A stretch of 24,598 nucleotides of DNA from JAZKIX01 sp040384645 (GCA_040384645.1 JAZKIX010000013.1:1-24598); one strand, 5' to 3'. Counted from the first letter of the stretch, positions 1 to 8,297 are shown. Numbers and translations are program-made. The notes: a model not told the origin generated them from the sequence alone.

Positions 1-53
1 ATCGTGCCAACATTCACGTGCGGCTTGGTCCGCTCAAACTTGCTCTTTGCCAT
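1..53 (-). CDS. tuf: Elongation factor Tu, N-terminal fragment cut by window edge
   Basis: The complement of the first 53 bases starts with ATG and encodes MAKSKFERTKPHVNVGT, the invariant N-terminus of EF-Tu, just before its GTP-binding P-loop. An AGGAG ribosome binding site lies 7 nt upstream of the ATG. EF-Tu is the GTPase that brings aminoacyl-tRNA to the ribosome. The gene follows tRNA-Tyr, tRNA-Gly and tRNA-Thr on the same strand, the same order as the E. coli tRNA-tufB operon. It is probably co-transcribed with them from the promoter at 481-509. Only 17 codons are visible. Confidence 0.95.
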   Translation of the reverse strand, partial: MAKSKFERTKPHVNVGT

Positions 54-128
54 TTTAGACTCCTAACGATTTGATGAGAATGCCCAGGCACGCGCCCGAC
101 CGCCTAACTATCTTGCAATTACGAATTC

Positions 129-203
<75 letters not shown>

Positions 204-246
204 CAATCACTTTTCTGCACGCCACTTAGTAGCACACAAACAAATT

Positions 247-320
247 TGGAGCGGGTGAAGGGAATCGAACCCTCGTCATAAGCTTGGAAGGCTTCTGCTC
301 TACCATTGAGCTACACCCGC
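247..320 (-). tRNA. tRNA-Gly (anticodon TCC)
   Basis: The complement begins with acceptor strand GCGGGTG, paired with CACCCGC. The anticodon loop is CTTCCAA, giving anticodon TCC (glycine), the T loop is TTCGATT, and the CCA end is encoded. It is the middle gene of the tRNA-Tyr/Gly/Thr-tuf unit. Confidence 0.97.
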
Positions 321-380
321 GAAGGCAACCACCTCAACCGCACATCGATTGCATGAAACTTATTGAAATTTCCAAAACTT

Positions 381-466
<86 letters not shown>

Positions 467-480
467 GCAAGGAACCGCAG

Positions 481-509
481 ATTATGAATGAATGCGATTT
501 TGCTGTCAA
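481..509 (-). promoter_or_regulatory. Sigma70 promoter of the tRNA-tuf operon
   Basis: On the minus strand a perfect -35 TTGACA (504-509) is separated by exactly 17 nt from a -10 CATAAT (481-486, 5 of 6 to consensus). Transcription would start about 7 nt downstream, just ahead of tRNA-Tyr. Near-consensus boxes fit the high demand for tRNA and EF-Tu. Confidence 0.8.
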
Positions 510-627
510 CGCTTATCTGAAAATTCCAGTCAATCTCAAGAGTTTCTTAGTGAAGCTGTTGCGCATCCAATTCAATGAAGAAAAGATGTTGTGGAATTTG
601 CAGCGCGAGATTTTAGCGCAACGACTG

Positions 628-647
628 AGAAAAAGCAGGCTTTTTCT
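628..647 (-). terminator. Candidate bidirectional intrinsic terminator
   Basis: AGAAAAAGC and GCTTTTTCT form a perfect 9-bp inverted repeat around a 2-nt centre. The short GC core has an A-run on one side and a T-run on the other, so a U tract forms in either direction. On the minus strand it lies about 205 nt past the HDOD stop codon, before the tRNA promoter. The stem is weak in GC, so termination is plausible but not certain. Confidence 0.4.
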
Positions 648-712
648 GTAACGGTTAAACGCATCGGAAATTGGCACGATAGCGGCTTATAGATTGGCCT
701 TTATCGATCTGT

Positions 713-745
713 GGGCACCCATAAATACTCTACCCAGTATTATTT
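713..745 (+). repeat. Dispersed intergenic repeat, copy D (weak)
   Basis: The core AATACT-N6-AGTATT is a perfect 6-bp palindrome (724-741), preceded by GGGCAC and followed by ATTT. It matches the core of the copies at 6231, 9853 and 17411 but lacks their CCGCA(C/G)GT left end. Confidence 0.4.
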
Positions 746-852
746 CTAGGCCAACAAAGACGCGCGGGAGAGCCGTTAATTTGACTCATACTCCCTCAAA
801 GCTGACACATACATGAGTACAAAAAGGTCTTAACCGCACATGAGTTCTTCGA

Positions 853-2454
853 TCAATGCGGATTGAGCGCTGCCAGCACCTGACCTTTCAAGGTCTTGAT
901 TAACGCCGTTTCGTCCGGCGCTACGCCTTCTGGGGCCGGTAAGACGCGATCAGCATAAAAAAGTCCGAGAGGGATATTTCTTACAACCAATGGCAGCACG
1001 ATGAAGCTGCGAGCATCTGGCAACAGGTTCCGATGCCATAAGGGCAGTAACTCGCGCATTGATGCGGCCGAGGCATCGGCAATCATCAGGTCCACATTGT
1101 TTTCCATCGCCAAATTAAAAACGTCGCGCGAGGCTGCGATGGGAAATGCAAATCCCGCCTGGCGGGCTGCGGCGTTTTCTCCAATGCCCAGCCGTGCGCG
1201 ATATTGACCCGTTTTCAAATCCTTAAAACAAACGGTCGCAAAACGAAAGCCCAGACTACCGTAGATCGTTTCCAGCACGAGCAAAGTCAGCTCATTTACT
1301 TTGCATCGTCCCGAGGCCATCATTTGTGTAACGTCTTGCACGCCAGCCAATAACATGTCACGCGCTTGCATCGGTTTGCCGCTAGGATGCCGCTGGTTGC
1401 TATTGACGGTCGGTGTGCTCATCGCTGCCAGCATCAGTTCACGCGGCAGCCCGGGTTCGAAATCCGTTTCTGTCAGCGCTGTATCGTCCTTGGACGGCGC
1501 GATCCCGACACTTTCGGTGAGCAAACCTACCTGTTGTGCGACGCCAGCCAATAACTCGGTCAGCTTGGCCTGGTCCAGGTGCAGCGCTGTACCGAAGCGC
1601 GCCAGCAGTGTGTTCAACGCGGCTGGCGAATTGATCGTTCCGTTGTTCATTAAGCGGGCCGCGTCTGCACTAAACGTCGCCACCAGCTGCAACCATTCCT
1701 GGCGCGACGGCGGCGCTTTCTGTACGCCAGTTGGTAACGGTGACAATGCTCGAACAATAGTGTCGGGAATTTGCCATTCTTGCAAAACATACTCACCCAG
1801 CGTATCGAAACTACAACCTATCGACTGTGCAGCTGCCTGCGACAAGGTTACCTCGCCCGTCTGAGCCACTCGCATTATGTCCGCATATAAAGCATTGTCA
1901 TGCGTTGCCACCAGCAAGCAACCCAAATTTTTAAATAGCGCTGCGACGGCAGCCTCTTCAGAATCCAGGTATTTGCTTTGTCGCCCAAGTTCTCGTGCGA
2001 ATACACTAGCGCACAGCGCCTGTGCCAACTCAACCCGTACCTGTTGCACATGACGCGGATTGGATAAGCCGTCGACTAGCAACATGGCCAGAGCACTAGT
2101 CTTGACTGCGTCAAAGCCCATCACGAAGATAGCCTTTGATACGGTCGTCACCGGTACGCCGGATACGCTGCGATACACCACGGCATTAGCAAGACGCAAA
2201 ATTTTCTGTGTCAAAGTGACATCGGACAAGACAAAATGCGCCAAATTGTGCACCGCCTCGTCATCCGACGACGTCAAATGCACCACGCACGACACTGCAT
2301 TGCCCAGGGTTGGCAGATCGGTATTTTTGCCATATTTCGACAAATGTTCGCGTGCAGCACGACGTTCGGCTGCACTAGGCTGACTGGATTGCGGAGTGAC
2401 TGCCGGCGATTTTGAGATAGATTGCATAGGGCCGCTTAAAGTGATGCCTGCCAT
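853..2454 (-). CDS. HDOD domain protein with C-terminal GAF-like domain
   Basis: A 533-residue protein. Residues about 45-240 resemble an HDOD domain (a degenerate HD-type helical fold common in bacterial signalling), with the typical stretch VTLTQKILRLAN followed by SVSKAIFVMGFD-like helices. Residues about 370-530 look like a GAF-type sensory module ending in FIVLPLVVRNIPLGLFYADR. There is no signal peptide or membrane segment, so it is probably cytoplasmic. The start lies 20 nt after the stop of the REC-TPR gene on the same strand, so the two are probably one operon; CheW is divergent. Neither the ATG at 2454 nor the one nine codons later has a clear Shine-Dalgarno sequence, so the start is uncertain. 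A role in motility or c-di-GMP-linked signalling is inferred only from family and context. Confidence 0.82.
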   Translation of the reverse strand: MAGITLSGPMQSISKSPAVTPQSSQPSAAERRAAREHLSKYGKNTDLPTLGNAVSCVVHLTSSDDEAVHNLAHFVLSDVTLTQKILRLANAVVYRSVSGVPVTTVSKAIFVMGFDAVKTSALAMLLVDGLSNPRHVQQVRVELAQALCASVFARELGRQSKYLDSEEAAVAALFKNLGCLLVATHDNALYADIMRVAQTGEVTLSQAAAQSIGCSFDTLGEYVLQEWQIPDTIVRALSPLPTGVQKAPPSRQEWLQLVATFSADAARLMNNGTINSPAALNTLLARFGTALHLDQAKLTELLAGVAQQVGLLTESVGIAPSKDDTALTETDFEPGLPRELMLAAMSTPTVNSNQRHPSGKPMQARDMLLAGVQDVTQMMASGRCKVNELTLLVLETIYGSLGFRFATVCFKDLKTGQYRARLGIGENAAARQAGFAFPIAASRDVFNLAMENNVDLMIADASAASMRELLPLWHRNLLPDARSFIVLPLVVRNIPLGLFYADRVLPAPEGVAPDETALIKTLKGQVLAALNPH

Positions 2455-2474
2455 GAATAGCGATTGATTAATGG

Positions 2475-4100
2475 CTAACGTACATTGCGTTGAATGCCGT
2501 ATTTCTTGAGCATTTGCAGATGCAATGCCGATAGCGCCGCCAGCCTTGGATTTGCAGGGTCGATCCGACGTGCACTGTCAATCAGGTGGCGGCCATATTC
2601 ACCGAGCTTGGAATCCCAACCCAGGTTGTCCAGGCACTTCAGTACAGCGACTGCGGCATTGAATACCACCTGCGGATTATCCGGCAGCTTATTGACGGCC
2701 TGGGTCATCAATTCAACTGCGCCACGATAATCGCCCTCCTTGGCTTTCAAGGCGCCGGCTGCCACCAGATCAACCACCTGGCGCCGGCTGTCTTGCGCCA
2801 ATTGCTGCGCCAAGCCTTCACGTCCAGCCTCTTCAAAAATACGCATCGCCTTCGCCATCGATTGGTTATCGGGCGAATTGCGCATCACCTCCAGCATCAC
2901 CTCGGATGCGGCATCGTCCTGATCGTTTTGCAGGCAGCTTTTAGCCAGTGTCATCTTGGTGTCGTTCGACAGGCCGACGCTATCGCGGCATGCGACCAGC
3001 GCCAGTGTTAATGCTTTGTCCAGACGCTCTTGATCGCCGACATGTTCATGCAGCATGACCGACGAAATAGCGGAGCAGGCTGCTGTGTTTTTGCCGCTGA
3101 TCGCTGATTTTTCGAGGTCGCGGATGACTGCGGCAGCTTCGGTCGAATTACCTTGCTGGATCAGCGTTTTTACCAGCCGCACATGATCTTCGGGGTCGCG
3201 GAATTCAGAAAATTTCGCCTTCTTCACAACCTGCTTCAAGGCTTGTTCCGCCGCGCCCATATCGCCCGCCTCCATCGCCACTTCACCCAATTTGCGCAGG
3301 CGGCGTACCGCATGCGGCGAGACAGCGACCGCATCTTCCAGCACGGCTTGCGCCTCGGGGATTTGCTCCAGCGCCAAATGGGTTTTGGCCAACCAATCGT
3401 AGGCATCAAGAAATTTTGAATTCTCCGCCACCAGCGAATTGAGCATCCCCTTAGCTTCTTCAAAACGTGCTTGCATGAACATGGTTTTTACCAAACCCAA
3501 ACGTGCCCAAGCCACGGCCTTGGTCTTAAAAACATCTTCGTAGATGGCCTCGGCTTCGGCGGCCTGACCTAAAACCACATGCAATTCGGCGCGCAACCGC
3601 ATAAAATCGATCGAAAATCGCCGGTGTGAAATCTGGCCATCGATGCACGCTTGAATCGCATCATGCAAATTACCAATTTCCATCAGTTCATAGACCGGCA
3701 AAAACAAGGTGCGTTTATCTAGCGCACGGTTGATGCGTTCCGACAAATTGTCTGCGGTGAAAGGTTTCAGTATGTAGTCGGTCGGCGCCAGTTCGGCAGC
3801 GCTGATAACCTTGGCATAGCCGCGCTCGGCGGTAACCATAAAAAATACAGTGGATAGCGGCACGATCTTATGGTGGCGCACGTCTTCCAGCAATTGCTGG
3901 CCGTCTTGCCCTTCGCCTAAATCGTATTCACACAAGATCAAGTCGTAGACCCGATTTTTCATATTGCGAATCGCCATCGCCGCGTTAATGCCGTGATCGA
4001 TTTTAGTCAAGCCGCATAGATTGAGCATATTGTGAATACTGCCGCGCATGCCCACGTGCGGCTCAACGATCAACGCGCTCAAACCAGCAAGTTCGTTCAT
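2475..4100 (-). CDS. Response-regulator-like protein: degenerate REC plus TPR repeats
   Basis: Residues 1-125 form a receiver (REC) fold with the conserved lysine in LKPFT. The rest, to residue 541, is helical and built of TPR-like repeats (for example about 160-330 and 440-520). The usual phosphoacceptor aspartate is replaced: the beta-3 strand reads LILCEYDL, with Glu58 where Asp is expected, and the acidic pocket reads IVEP rather than VDD. The domain may therefore be fixed in one state and act as a docking platform. The frame stays open to 4217, but I prefer the ATG at 4098-4100: it starts MNELAGLSALIVEP, directly at the REC fold, behind a GGGAACG element. It is the first gene of a probable operon with the HDOD gene and divergent from cheW. 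I recall the E-Y-D form in relatives, but the exact role is not known to me. Confidence 0.85.
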   Translation of the reverse strand: MNELAGLSALIVEPHVGMRGSIHNMLNLCGLTKIDHGINAAMAIRNMKNRVYDLILCEYDLGEGQDGQQLLEDVRHHKIVPLSTVFFMVTAERGYAKVISAAELAPTDYILKPFTADNLSERINRALDKRTLFLPVYELMEIGNLHDAIQACIDGQISHRRFSIDFMRLRAELHVVLGQAAEAEAIYEDVFKTKAVAWARLGLVKTMFMQARFEEAKGMLNSLVAENSKFLDAYDWLAKTHLALEQIPEAQAVLEDAVAVSPHAVRRLRKLGEVAMEAGDMGAAEQALKQVVKKAKFSEFRDPEDHVRLVKTLIQQGNSTEAAAVIRDLEKSAISGKNTAACSAISSVMLHEHVGDQERLDKALTLALVACRDSVGLSNDTKMTLAKSCLQNDQDDAASEVMLEVMRNSPDNQSMAKAMRIFEEAGREGLAQQLAQDSRRQVVDLVAAGALKAKEGDYRGAVELMTQAVNKLPDNPQVVFNAAVAVLKCLDNLGWDSKLGEYGRHLIDSARRIDPANPRLAALSALHLQMLKKYGIQRNVR

Positions 4101-4479
4101 GTTCTGCGTTCCCGATATTGGTAAGGCAAGTGCGAGATGGTGACGTAAAGTCAATGCCATTGGCAGCGGAACCCGGCTCAAGCGTCGCTTGCTAATGGTA
4201 CTTGTCCAGTCGTGCAAGGCTGGCGCCCATCACGACAAAGTATATTACGGCGCAAATACAAAAATAGTTAAATTTCGTGCCGTACAAGAAAATGCTGCAC
4301 ATTACAAACACACCGCTCGCCGTGCTTTCCTGCCGCTGTCGCGGTGCGCTACCTTAGCACTCGCATTCCCACTGAGACTCTGCTACCCTTTTGAAGCAAA
4401 TTGACTAGCCTTCTCCAATAAAGCTGGAACGAAGGTGCCGCCGCCCACCTCAATCATTTTTCGTGACAAGGACAATCAT
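4101..4479. promoter_or_regulatory. Divergent control region between REC-TPR gene and cheW
   Basis: These 379 nt hold no convincing gene. Short open frames that continue the two neighbouring genes upstream do not look like protein families. The centre (about 4240-4285) is AT-rich. A possible flagellar sigma28-like element, TAAAGCTG-N10-GCCG, lies at 4419-4440, about 40 nt before the cheW ATG. Its -10 part matches consensus poorly. Confidence 0.4.
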
Positions 4480-4989
4480 ATGCAACCCTCAGCACAACCC
4501 CAATCGCTCACCACGGGTACAACGCTCGACAAAGGCAAGGATGCTGGCAATGAATATCTGGCCTTCACTCTGGGGCAGGAGGAATACGGCATTGACATCC
4601 TGAAGGTGCAAGAGATACGCGGTTACGAAGCGGTGACTCGGATTGCCAATGCGCCGGCCTTTGTCAAAGGCGTGATCAATTTACGCGGCATCATCATTCC
4701 GGTAGTTGACATGCGCATCAAATTCAATCTGGGCAAGGCTGAATACAACCAATTCACGGTCGTCATCATCCTCAATATCAATGGCCGCGTGATGGGGATG
4801 GTGGTCGATAGCGTATCGGATGTCACGACCCTGTCGCCGGAACAGGTCAAACCGGCACCCGAGATGGGTACCGCTTTCAATGCAGATTATCTGGTCGGCC
4901 TGGGCACTATCGACGAACGCATGCTGATCTTGATCGATATCGACAAACTGATGTCGAGCAGTGAAATGGGCTTGATTGAAAAGATTTAA
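4480..4989 (+). CDS. cheW: Chemotaxis coupling protein CheW
   Basis: A 169-residue protein with a single CheW domain from about residue 25 to the end. Visible hallmarks are YLAFTLGQEEYGIDILKVQEI, the FVKGVINLRGIIIPVVDMR segment, and the GMVVDSVSDV strand. CheW links methyl-accepting chemoreceptors to the CheA kinase in the cytoplasmic array. I chose the ATG at 4480 because AAGGA (4468-4472) sits 7 nt upstream; the frame is open to 4435 but those codons are poor. The gene stands alone, divergent from the REC-TPR/HDOD pair and convergent with the J-domain gene. No other chemotaxis gene is in view, so it may be an orphan CheW or serve a receptor encoded elsewhere. Confidence 0.93.
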   Translation: MQPSAQPQSLTTGTTLDKGKDAGNEYLAFTLGQEEYGIDILKVQEIRGYEAVTRIANAPAFVKGVINLRGIIIPVVDMRIKFNLGKAEYNQFTVVIILNINGRVMGMVVDSVSDVTTLSPEQVKPAPEMGTAFNADYLVGLGTIDERMLILIDIDKLMSSSEMGLIEKI

Positions 4990-5028
4990 GGCGACCATGC
5001 AGCCCGGTTTTTAACCGGCCGTATCGCC
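4990..5028. terminator. Stem-loop after cheW, between convergent genes
   Basis: GGCGA (4990-4994) pairs with TCGCC (5024-5028), and inside it CCGGTT (5004-5009) pairs with AACCGG (5013-5018) around TTT. The structure starts directly after the cheW stop. A second small hairpin, GCCGC-CCCGA-GCGGC, follows at 5031-5045. There is no U tract, so this may only slow or block read-through from the convergent cheW and J-domain genes. Confidence 0.35.
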
Positions 5029-5077
5029 AAGCCGCCCCGAGCGGCGTCCATTGAATAATGCGGCGCTGCGGCAAGGT

Positions 5078-5971
5078 CTAATGCGCGTTATTGCAACGCT
5101 CTTGTACCGAAGTCGGATTCACATCTTGATAACGCAACTCGTATCTGGCGGGTGTCAGCTTTTCAATGACGAATTCCTGATGTTCTTTGACGAACACATG
5201 GCGCACGGTTTCCGCTTTATCCAGATCGAACAGTTGCGCGTAAATGGCAGAATTATTGAGCTTGTTATCGACCCGCAGCGCACTTTGTCCGCTGGTATCG
5301 CTGGTATTGGCCAGCGGATATGGTGGCAGATAAGCCGATTCCAGCGGCCATGCTTGACCGTTCGGCGCTAATGCAGCCTGTGCAGCTCGTAACAGCAGCA
5401 CACCATCACACTTGTCGCTCATGTCCTGAATGCGGATGTGCGACACCACCGCCAGCTTGCTATCGACTTTAGGCACGGCGACATTAGCGGGCGTTACCGG
5501 TTCCGGGGCAGGCATCGCGTAGCTGGGCATGGCAAACCACGTCGGCGCCGGCTGTATCAAGAATGCTTGTGTAGCGATCGCCGCCAGCCAGCCGAAACCC
5601 AGGCAAAAAACCATCATCAGCCACCAACCCGGATCGCGCCAGCGGGAATATGCTGCTACGGTCTTGCCGTCGGCCACGGTTTGCAACTCGCCGCTTTCGG
5701 TGCGAGGGTCATCTTGCTGCGTGCTTTCGAGCCAGGCGATTTCCCACTCTTCGGCGGCGATCCATTCGTCATGTTCCTTGCGCCGCTGCTCGTCACAGAG
5801 CGTGCCATAGGCGCTGTTAAGAATGGCCATGATGCGCGCGGCTTTTTCGTCGCCGGGATTTTTATCGGGATGATATTTTTGGCTCAGGGCCTTGTACGCG
5901 GCGCGGATGACCTCCTGCGGTGCTTGCCGGGAGATTTTTAAATTGTCGTAATGCGTATGCAACTTATCCAT
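5078..5971 (-). CDS. Membrane-anchored J-domain (DnaJ-like) protein
   Basis: A 297-residue protein. Residues 1-70 are a J domain (HYDNLKISRQAPQEVIRAAY) with the essential HPD motif in KYHPDKNP, which stimulates the ATPase of a DnaK-type chaperone. There is no G/F-rich or zinc-finger region, so it is not DnaJ itself. One hydrophobic segment at about 122-145 (WWLMMVFCLGFGWLAAIA) anchors it, followed by a Pro/Ala-rich stretch and a C-terminal region of about 130 residues that I do not recognise. The J domain would face the cytoplasm and the tail the periplasm. The frame opens at 6004, but the ATG at 5969-5971 starts right before the J domain, 10 nt after the DUF2905 stop, suggesting translational coupling. 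The client of this chaperone is unknown. Confidence 0.85.
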   Translation of the reverse strand: MDKLHTHYDNLKISRQAPQEVIRAAYKALSQKYHPDKNPGDEKAARIMAILNSAYGTLCDEQRRKEHDEWIAAEEWEIAWLESTQQDDPRTESGELQTVADGKTVAAYSRWRDPGWWLMMVFCLGFGWLAAIATQAFLIQPAPTWFAMPSYAMPAPEPVTPANVAVPKVDSKLAVVSHIRIQDMSDKCDGVLLLRAAQAALAPNGQAWPLESAYLPPYPLANTSDTSGQSALRVDNKLNNSAIYAQLFDLDKAETVRHVFVKEHQEFVIEKLTPARYELRYQDVNPTSVQERCNNAH

Positions 5972-5981
5972 GTACGGCGGG

Positions 5982-6179
5982 CTATCGCAGGAAGCGCGCC
6001 ACAAGGAATACCACGGTCGAAATCAAGATAGTCGAGGCAAACGGCAGCGAAAACACTTTGCCAAATAATTTAAACTGCACATCGCCCGGCAAGCGTCCGA
6101 TGCCCAACTTTTCCAACCAGGGCAAGAGCGCTGAAAATACAATCAAACCGATGAAAATCACCACAATCCAGCGAATCAT
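5982..6179 (-). CDS. DUF2905 small membrane protein
   Basis: A 65-residue protein starting MIRWIVVIFIGLIVFSALLPW, then EKLGIGRLPGDVQFKLFGKVFSLPFASTILIS. This is the DUF2905 layout: two transmembrane helices around a conserved LGxGRLPGD loop. I chose the ATG at 6177-6179, which fits the family length and has GGAAAG six nt upstream; the frame is open to 6236, adding 19 residues with poor initiation signals. Its function is unknown. It is followed after 10 nt by the J-domain gene. A GGGGA-GTA-TCCCC hairpin lies just upstream of the start (about 6191-6203). Confidence 0.8.
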   Translation of the reverse strand: MIRWIVVIFIGLIVFSALLPWLEKLGIGRLPGDVQFKLFGKVFSLPFASTILISTVVFLVARFLR

Positions 6180-6230
6180 AAACAGCTTTCCGGGGATACT
6201 CCCCTCCATTTTTGTGAAATAGTGCCTAAT

Positions 6231-6278
6231 CCGCACGTTTTCATTGGGCCTTTTAGAATACTGGCACCTGTATATTTA
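6231..6278 (+). repeat. Dispersed intergenic repeat, copy B
   Basis: This 48-nt segment aligns without gaps to 9853-9900 and 17411-17458, roughly three quarters identical to each by eye. Shared parts are CCGCACGT at the left, TCATTG (with copy C), GGGCCTTTT, and an AATAC-N8-GTATATTTA palindromic core. It lies 5 nt past the end of the methyltransferase gene and upstream of DUF2905. Confidence 0.65.
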
Positions 6279-6283
6279 AGTCA

Positions 6284-7435
6284 TTAAAGCCGGTGACAGC
6301 GATCATTGCGCTCGAATGCGGCCGGCAAGTCCAGCCGGACGCCCACCACCAGCACCTTGAACAGTTCGCCCATTTCAGCCGGCGACAACAATTTTTGTAC
6401 CGCATTAGCTTGCGGCAGGTAACGCTGCGGATCGTCAGGCGCCGTGCGCAGCAATAAATCGCCAATGCCGGCATCCATCAAAAACGCCGCCTGGCTGGTG
6501 TAGCCCAGCACGCTCAAACCGGCATCTTGCGCCGCCCGCGCCATCGCGCTGAAATCCACATGCGCCGTGATGTCTTGCAAACCCGGCAAGTAAAACGGAT
6601 CGGGATGGGCGTGATGCCGATAATGGCACATCAAAGTGCCTTGCGACCGTTGCGCCAGATAATACTCGTGTGCCGGAAAGCCATAATCGATCAGGATCGC
6701 GGCCGCACCAGCACCGGCTTGCAAGGTCTGCGCCAGCGAAGCCATAAAACCGCAAGCGACCGGATGCACCTCTGTGACATAGCCCGGCGGTAAAAAATCG
6801 GGCTCAGGAATGTACGCCGCGATATGGGCCAATAAGTCCGGCGCGCAGGCTTTTTCACAATAGCCCAAACCCTGTTCGGTCACTGCAACACCCAGTTCAT
6901 TCCAGCCTTGTTCGGTTTTCAATACCAGCGCGACTGGCATAGCGTCCAGTACTTCATTGCCAATCACCACGCCGCTGAAAGCGGACGGAAAAGTTTCCAG
7001 CCATTCCACCTGCGGAAAATCGCGCAAGGCCAGCTCTTGGCGCGCCCGTAATTCGCCCGACAATTCGACGATGTAATAACGCTCAACCGTGATGCCGGCT
7101 GCTGTCAATTCGCTTAGGATATCGTGCGCCAGCTTGCCGGTGCCGGCGCCGAATTCCAGGACCTGCGGTCTGCTTTGCGCCATCAATCCGGCGGCCACGT
7201 GCGCTAGAGTCGCGCCAAAAAGCGGCGTAATTTCGGGTGCGGTTGTAAAATCACCGTCTTTGCCCAGTTTTGCCGCACCGCCACTGTAATAACCCAGTCG
7301 CGGCGCATACAGCGCCAACTCCATATAATGCGCGAACGAAATCCAGCCCGCATGCGCCTCGATCTCGGCACAAATGTGTTGAACCAGCGCTTGAGAAGCT
7401 GCCAGCGCGTCAGGGGTAGGTTGGGGCAATCGCAT
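6284..7435 (-). CDS. SAM-dependent methyltransferase, MidA/NDUFAF7 (COG1565) family
   Basis: A 383-residue protein. The N-terminal part GWISFAHYMELALYAPRLGYYSGG and the GKDGDFTTAPEITPLFGA segment are family signatures. VLEFGAGTGKLAHDIL (about 92-107) is the glycine-rich S-adenosylmethionine site, and VVIGNEVLDAMPV and ILIDYGFPAHEYY are further conserved strands. Mitochondrial NDUFAF7 methylates an arginine in a complex I subunit; the bacterial substrate is not settled. Length matches the family. It is transcribed divergently from the FolM-like reductase. No Shine-Dalgarno is visible; TACAAT lies so close to the ATG (TACAATGCCGGTATG) that a leaderless mRNA is possible. Confidence 0.9.
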   Translation of the reverse strand: MRLPQPTPDALAASQALVQHICAEIEAHAGWISFAHYMELALYAPRLGYYSGGAAKLGKDGDFTTAPEITPLFGATLAHVAAGLMAQSRPQVLEFGAGTGKLAHDILSELTAAGITVERYYIVELSGELRARQELALRDFPQVEWLETFPSAFSGVVIGNEVLDAMPVALVLKTEQGWNELGVAVTEQGLGYCEKACAPDLLAHIAAYIPEPDFLPPGYVTEVHPVACGFMASLAQTLQAGAGAAAILIDYGFPAHEYYLAQRSQGTLMCHYRHHAHPDPFYLPGLQDITAHVDFSAMARAAQDAGLSVLGYTSQAAFLMDAGIGDLLLRTAPDDPQRYLPQANAVQKLLSPAEMGELFKVLVVGVRLDLPAAFERNDRCHRL

Positions 7436-7532
7436 ACCGGCATTGTAGTAAAAATTGGGTGCAGAGTGACAAATTGGCGAAGCGCCGCATGCAAAGATAC
7501 CCGCCTGAACCTTTATTTTCTTTTAAAAACAG

Positions 7533-8297
7533 ATGCCATCAGCACCACAAAAAGTTGCCCTCGTTACCGGCGCCGCCAAGCGCATCGGGCGCGCCATCGC
7601 GCTGGCCCTGGCGCAGCGCGGCTGGGACGTGGCCGTGCATTACGGCAGTTCCGCAGCCGAAGCCGAAGCCACCGTGGCCGAGATACGTGCGCTGGGCCGG
7701 CGCGCCATCGCCTTGCAATGCGACCTGGCGCGTGAATCGGAAGTACAGCAATTAGTACCGCGCACCGTCGCCGCACTCGGGCCAATTTCTTGCCTGGTTA
7801 ATAATGCATCCCTATTTGACTACGATAGCGCCACCGAATTTTCTTACGCCATGCTGGATGCCCATATGCACGCCAATCTGGCTGCGCCCTTGACGCTGGC
7901 AAAGGCTTTGCACAGCGCCACCCCCGATGGCGCGCAAGCAGTGGTCATCAATTTGCTCGATCAAAAGCTATACAACCTCAATCCCGATTACCTGTCGTAC
8001 ACACTGTCGAAAGCGGCGCTGCTGACCGCCACCACCATGTTGGCGCAGGCGCTGGCGCCGAAATTGCGCGTGGTGGGGATTGCGCCCGGCCTGACCTTGA
8101 TTTCTGGCGACCAGAGCGCCGCCAATTTTGAAAAGAATCACCAGGCCACGCCACTAGGCCGCTCCAGCACGCCTGACGACATTTGCGCCACCGTCTGTTT
8201 TGTAGCGGACTGCGCCGGCATCACCGGCACCACCTTGCTGGTCGATGGCGGCCAGCATTTGATCTCATCCCGACGCGACGTCATGTTCGCGTCTTAA
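7533..8297 (+). CDS. SDR family oxidoreductase, FolM-like pteridine reductase
   Basis: A 254-residue short-chain dehydrogenase/reductase. It shows the nucleotide-binding motif TGAAKRIGRAIA (residues 12-23, with a basic residue typical of NADPH users), NNAS (90-93), and a catalytic YxxxK at Tyr156-Lys160 (SYTLSK). The C-terminal SITGTTLLVDGGQHL-type end is normal for the family. Relatives such as FolM reduce dihydropteridines (dihydromonapterin or dihydrofolate). The next gene, folB, makes a pteridine intermediate, which supports a folate/pterin role. The start ATG at 7533 has no clear Shine-Dalgarno. It leads a folM-folB-ttcA run on the plus strand. The SDR class is sure; substrate is inferred. 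Confidence 0.85.
   Translation: MPSAPQKVALVTGAAKRIGRAIALALAQRGWDVAVHYGSSAAEAEATVAEIRALGRRAIALQCDLARESEVQQLVPRTVAALGPISCLVNNASLFDYDSATEFSYAMLDAHMHANLAAPLTLAKALHSATPDGAQAVVINLLDQKLYNLNPDYLSYTLSKAALLTATTMLAQALAPKLRVVGIAPGLTLISGDQSAANFEKNHQATPLGRSSTPDDICATVCFVADCAGITGTTLLVDGGQHLISSRRDVMFAS

Larger units (their letters stand above)
467..852. other. Intergenic region between HDOD gene and tRNA operon (no gene seen)
   Basis: No convincing reading frame lies in these 386 nt. They hold the tRNA promoter (481-509), an A/T-flanked hairpin that may terminate transcription (628-647), and the weakest copy of the dispersed repeat (713-745). Confidence 0.6.

Noticed and set aside
1301..1864. 187-codon plus-strand frame opposite the HDOD gene
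   Set aside because: It has no domain features and overlaps a well-supported gene on the other strand.
6260..6285. LexA (SOS) box in the repeat copies (CTGTATATTTA)
   Set aside because: Only copy B has CTGT, and the second half ACAG at the right spacing is missing. Copies A and C read CAGTATATTT, so the LexA consensus is not met.
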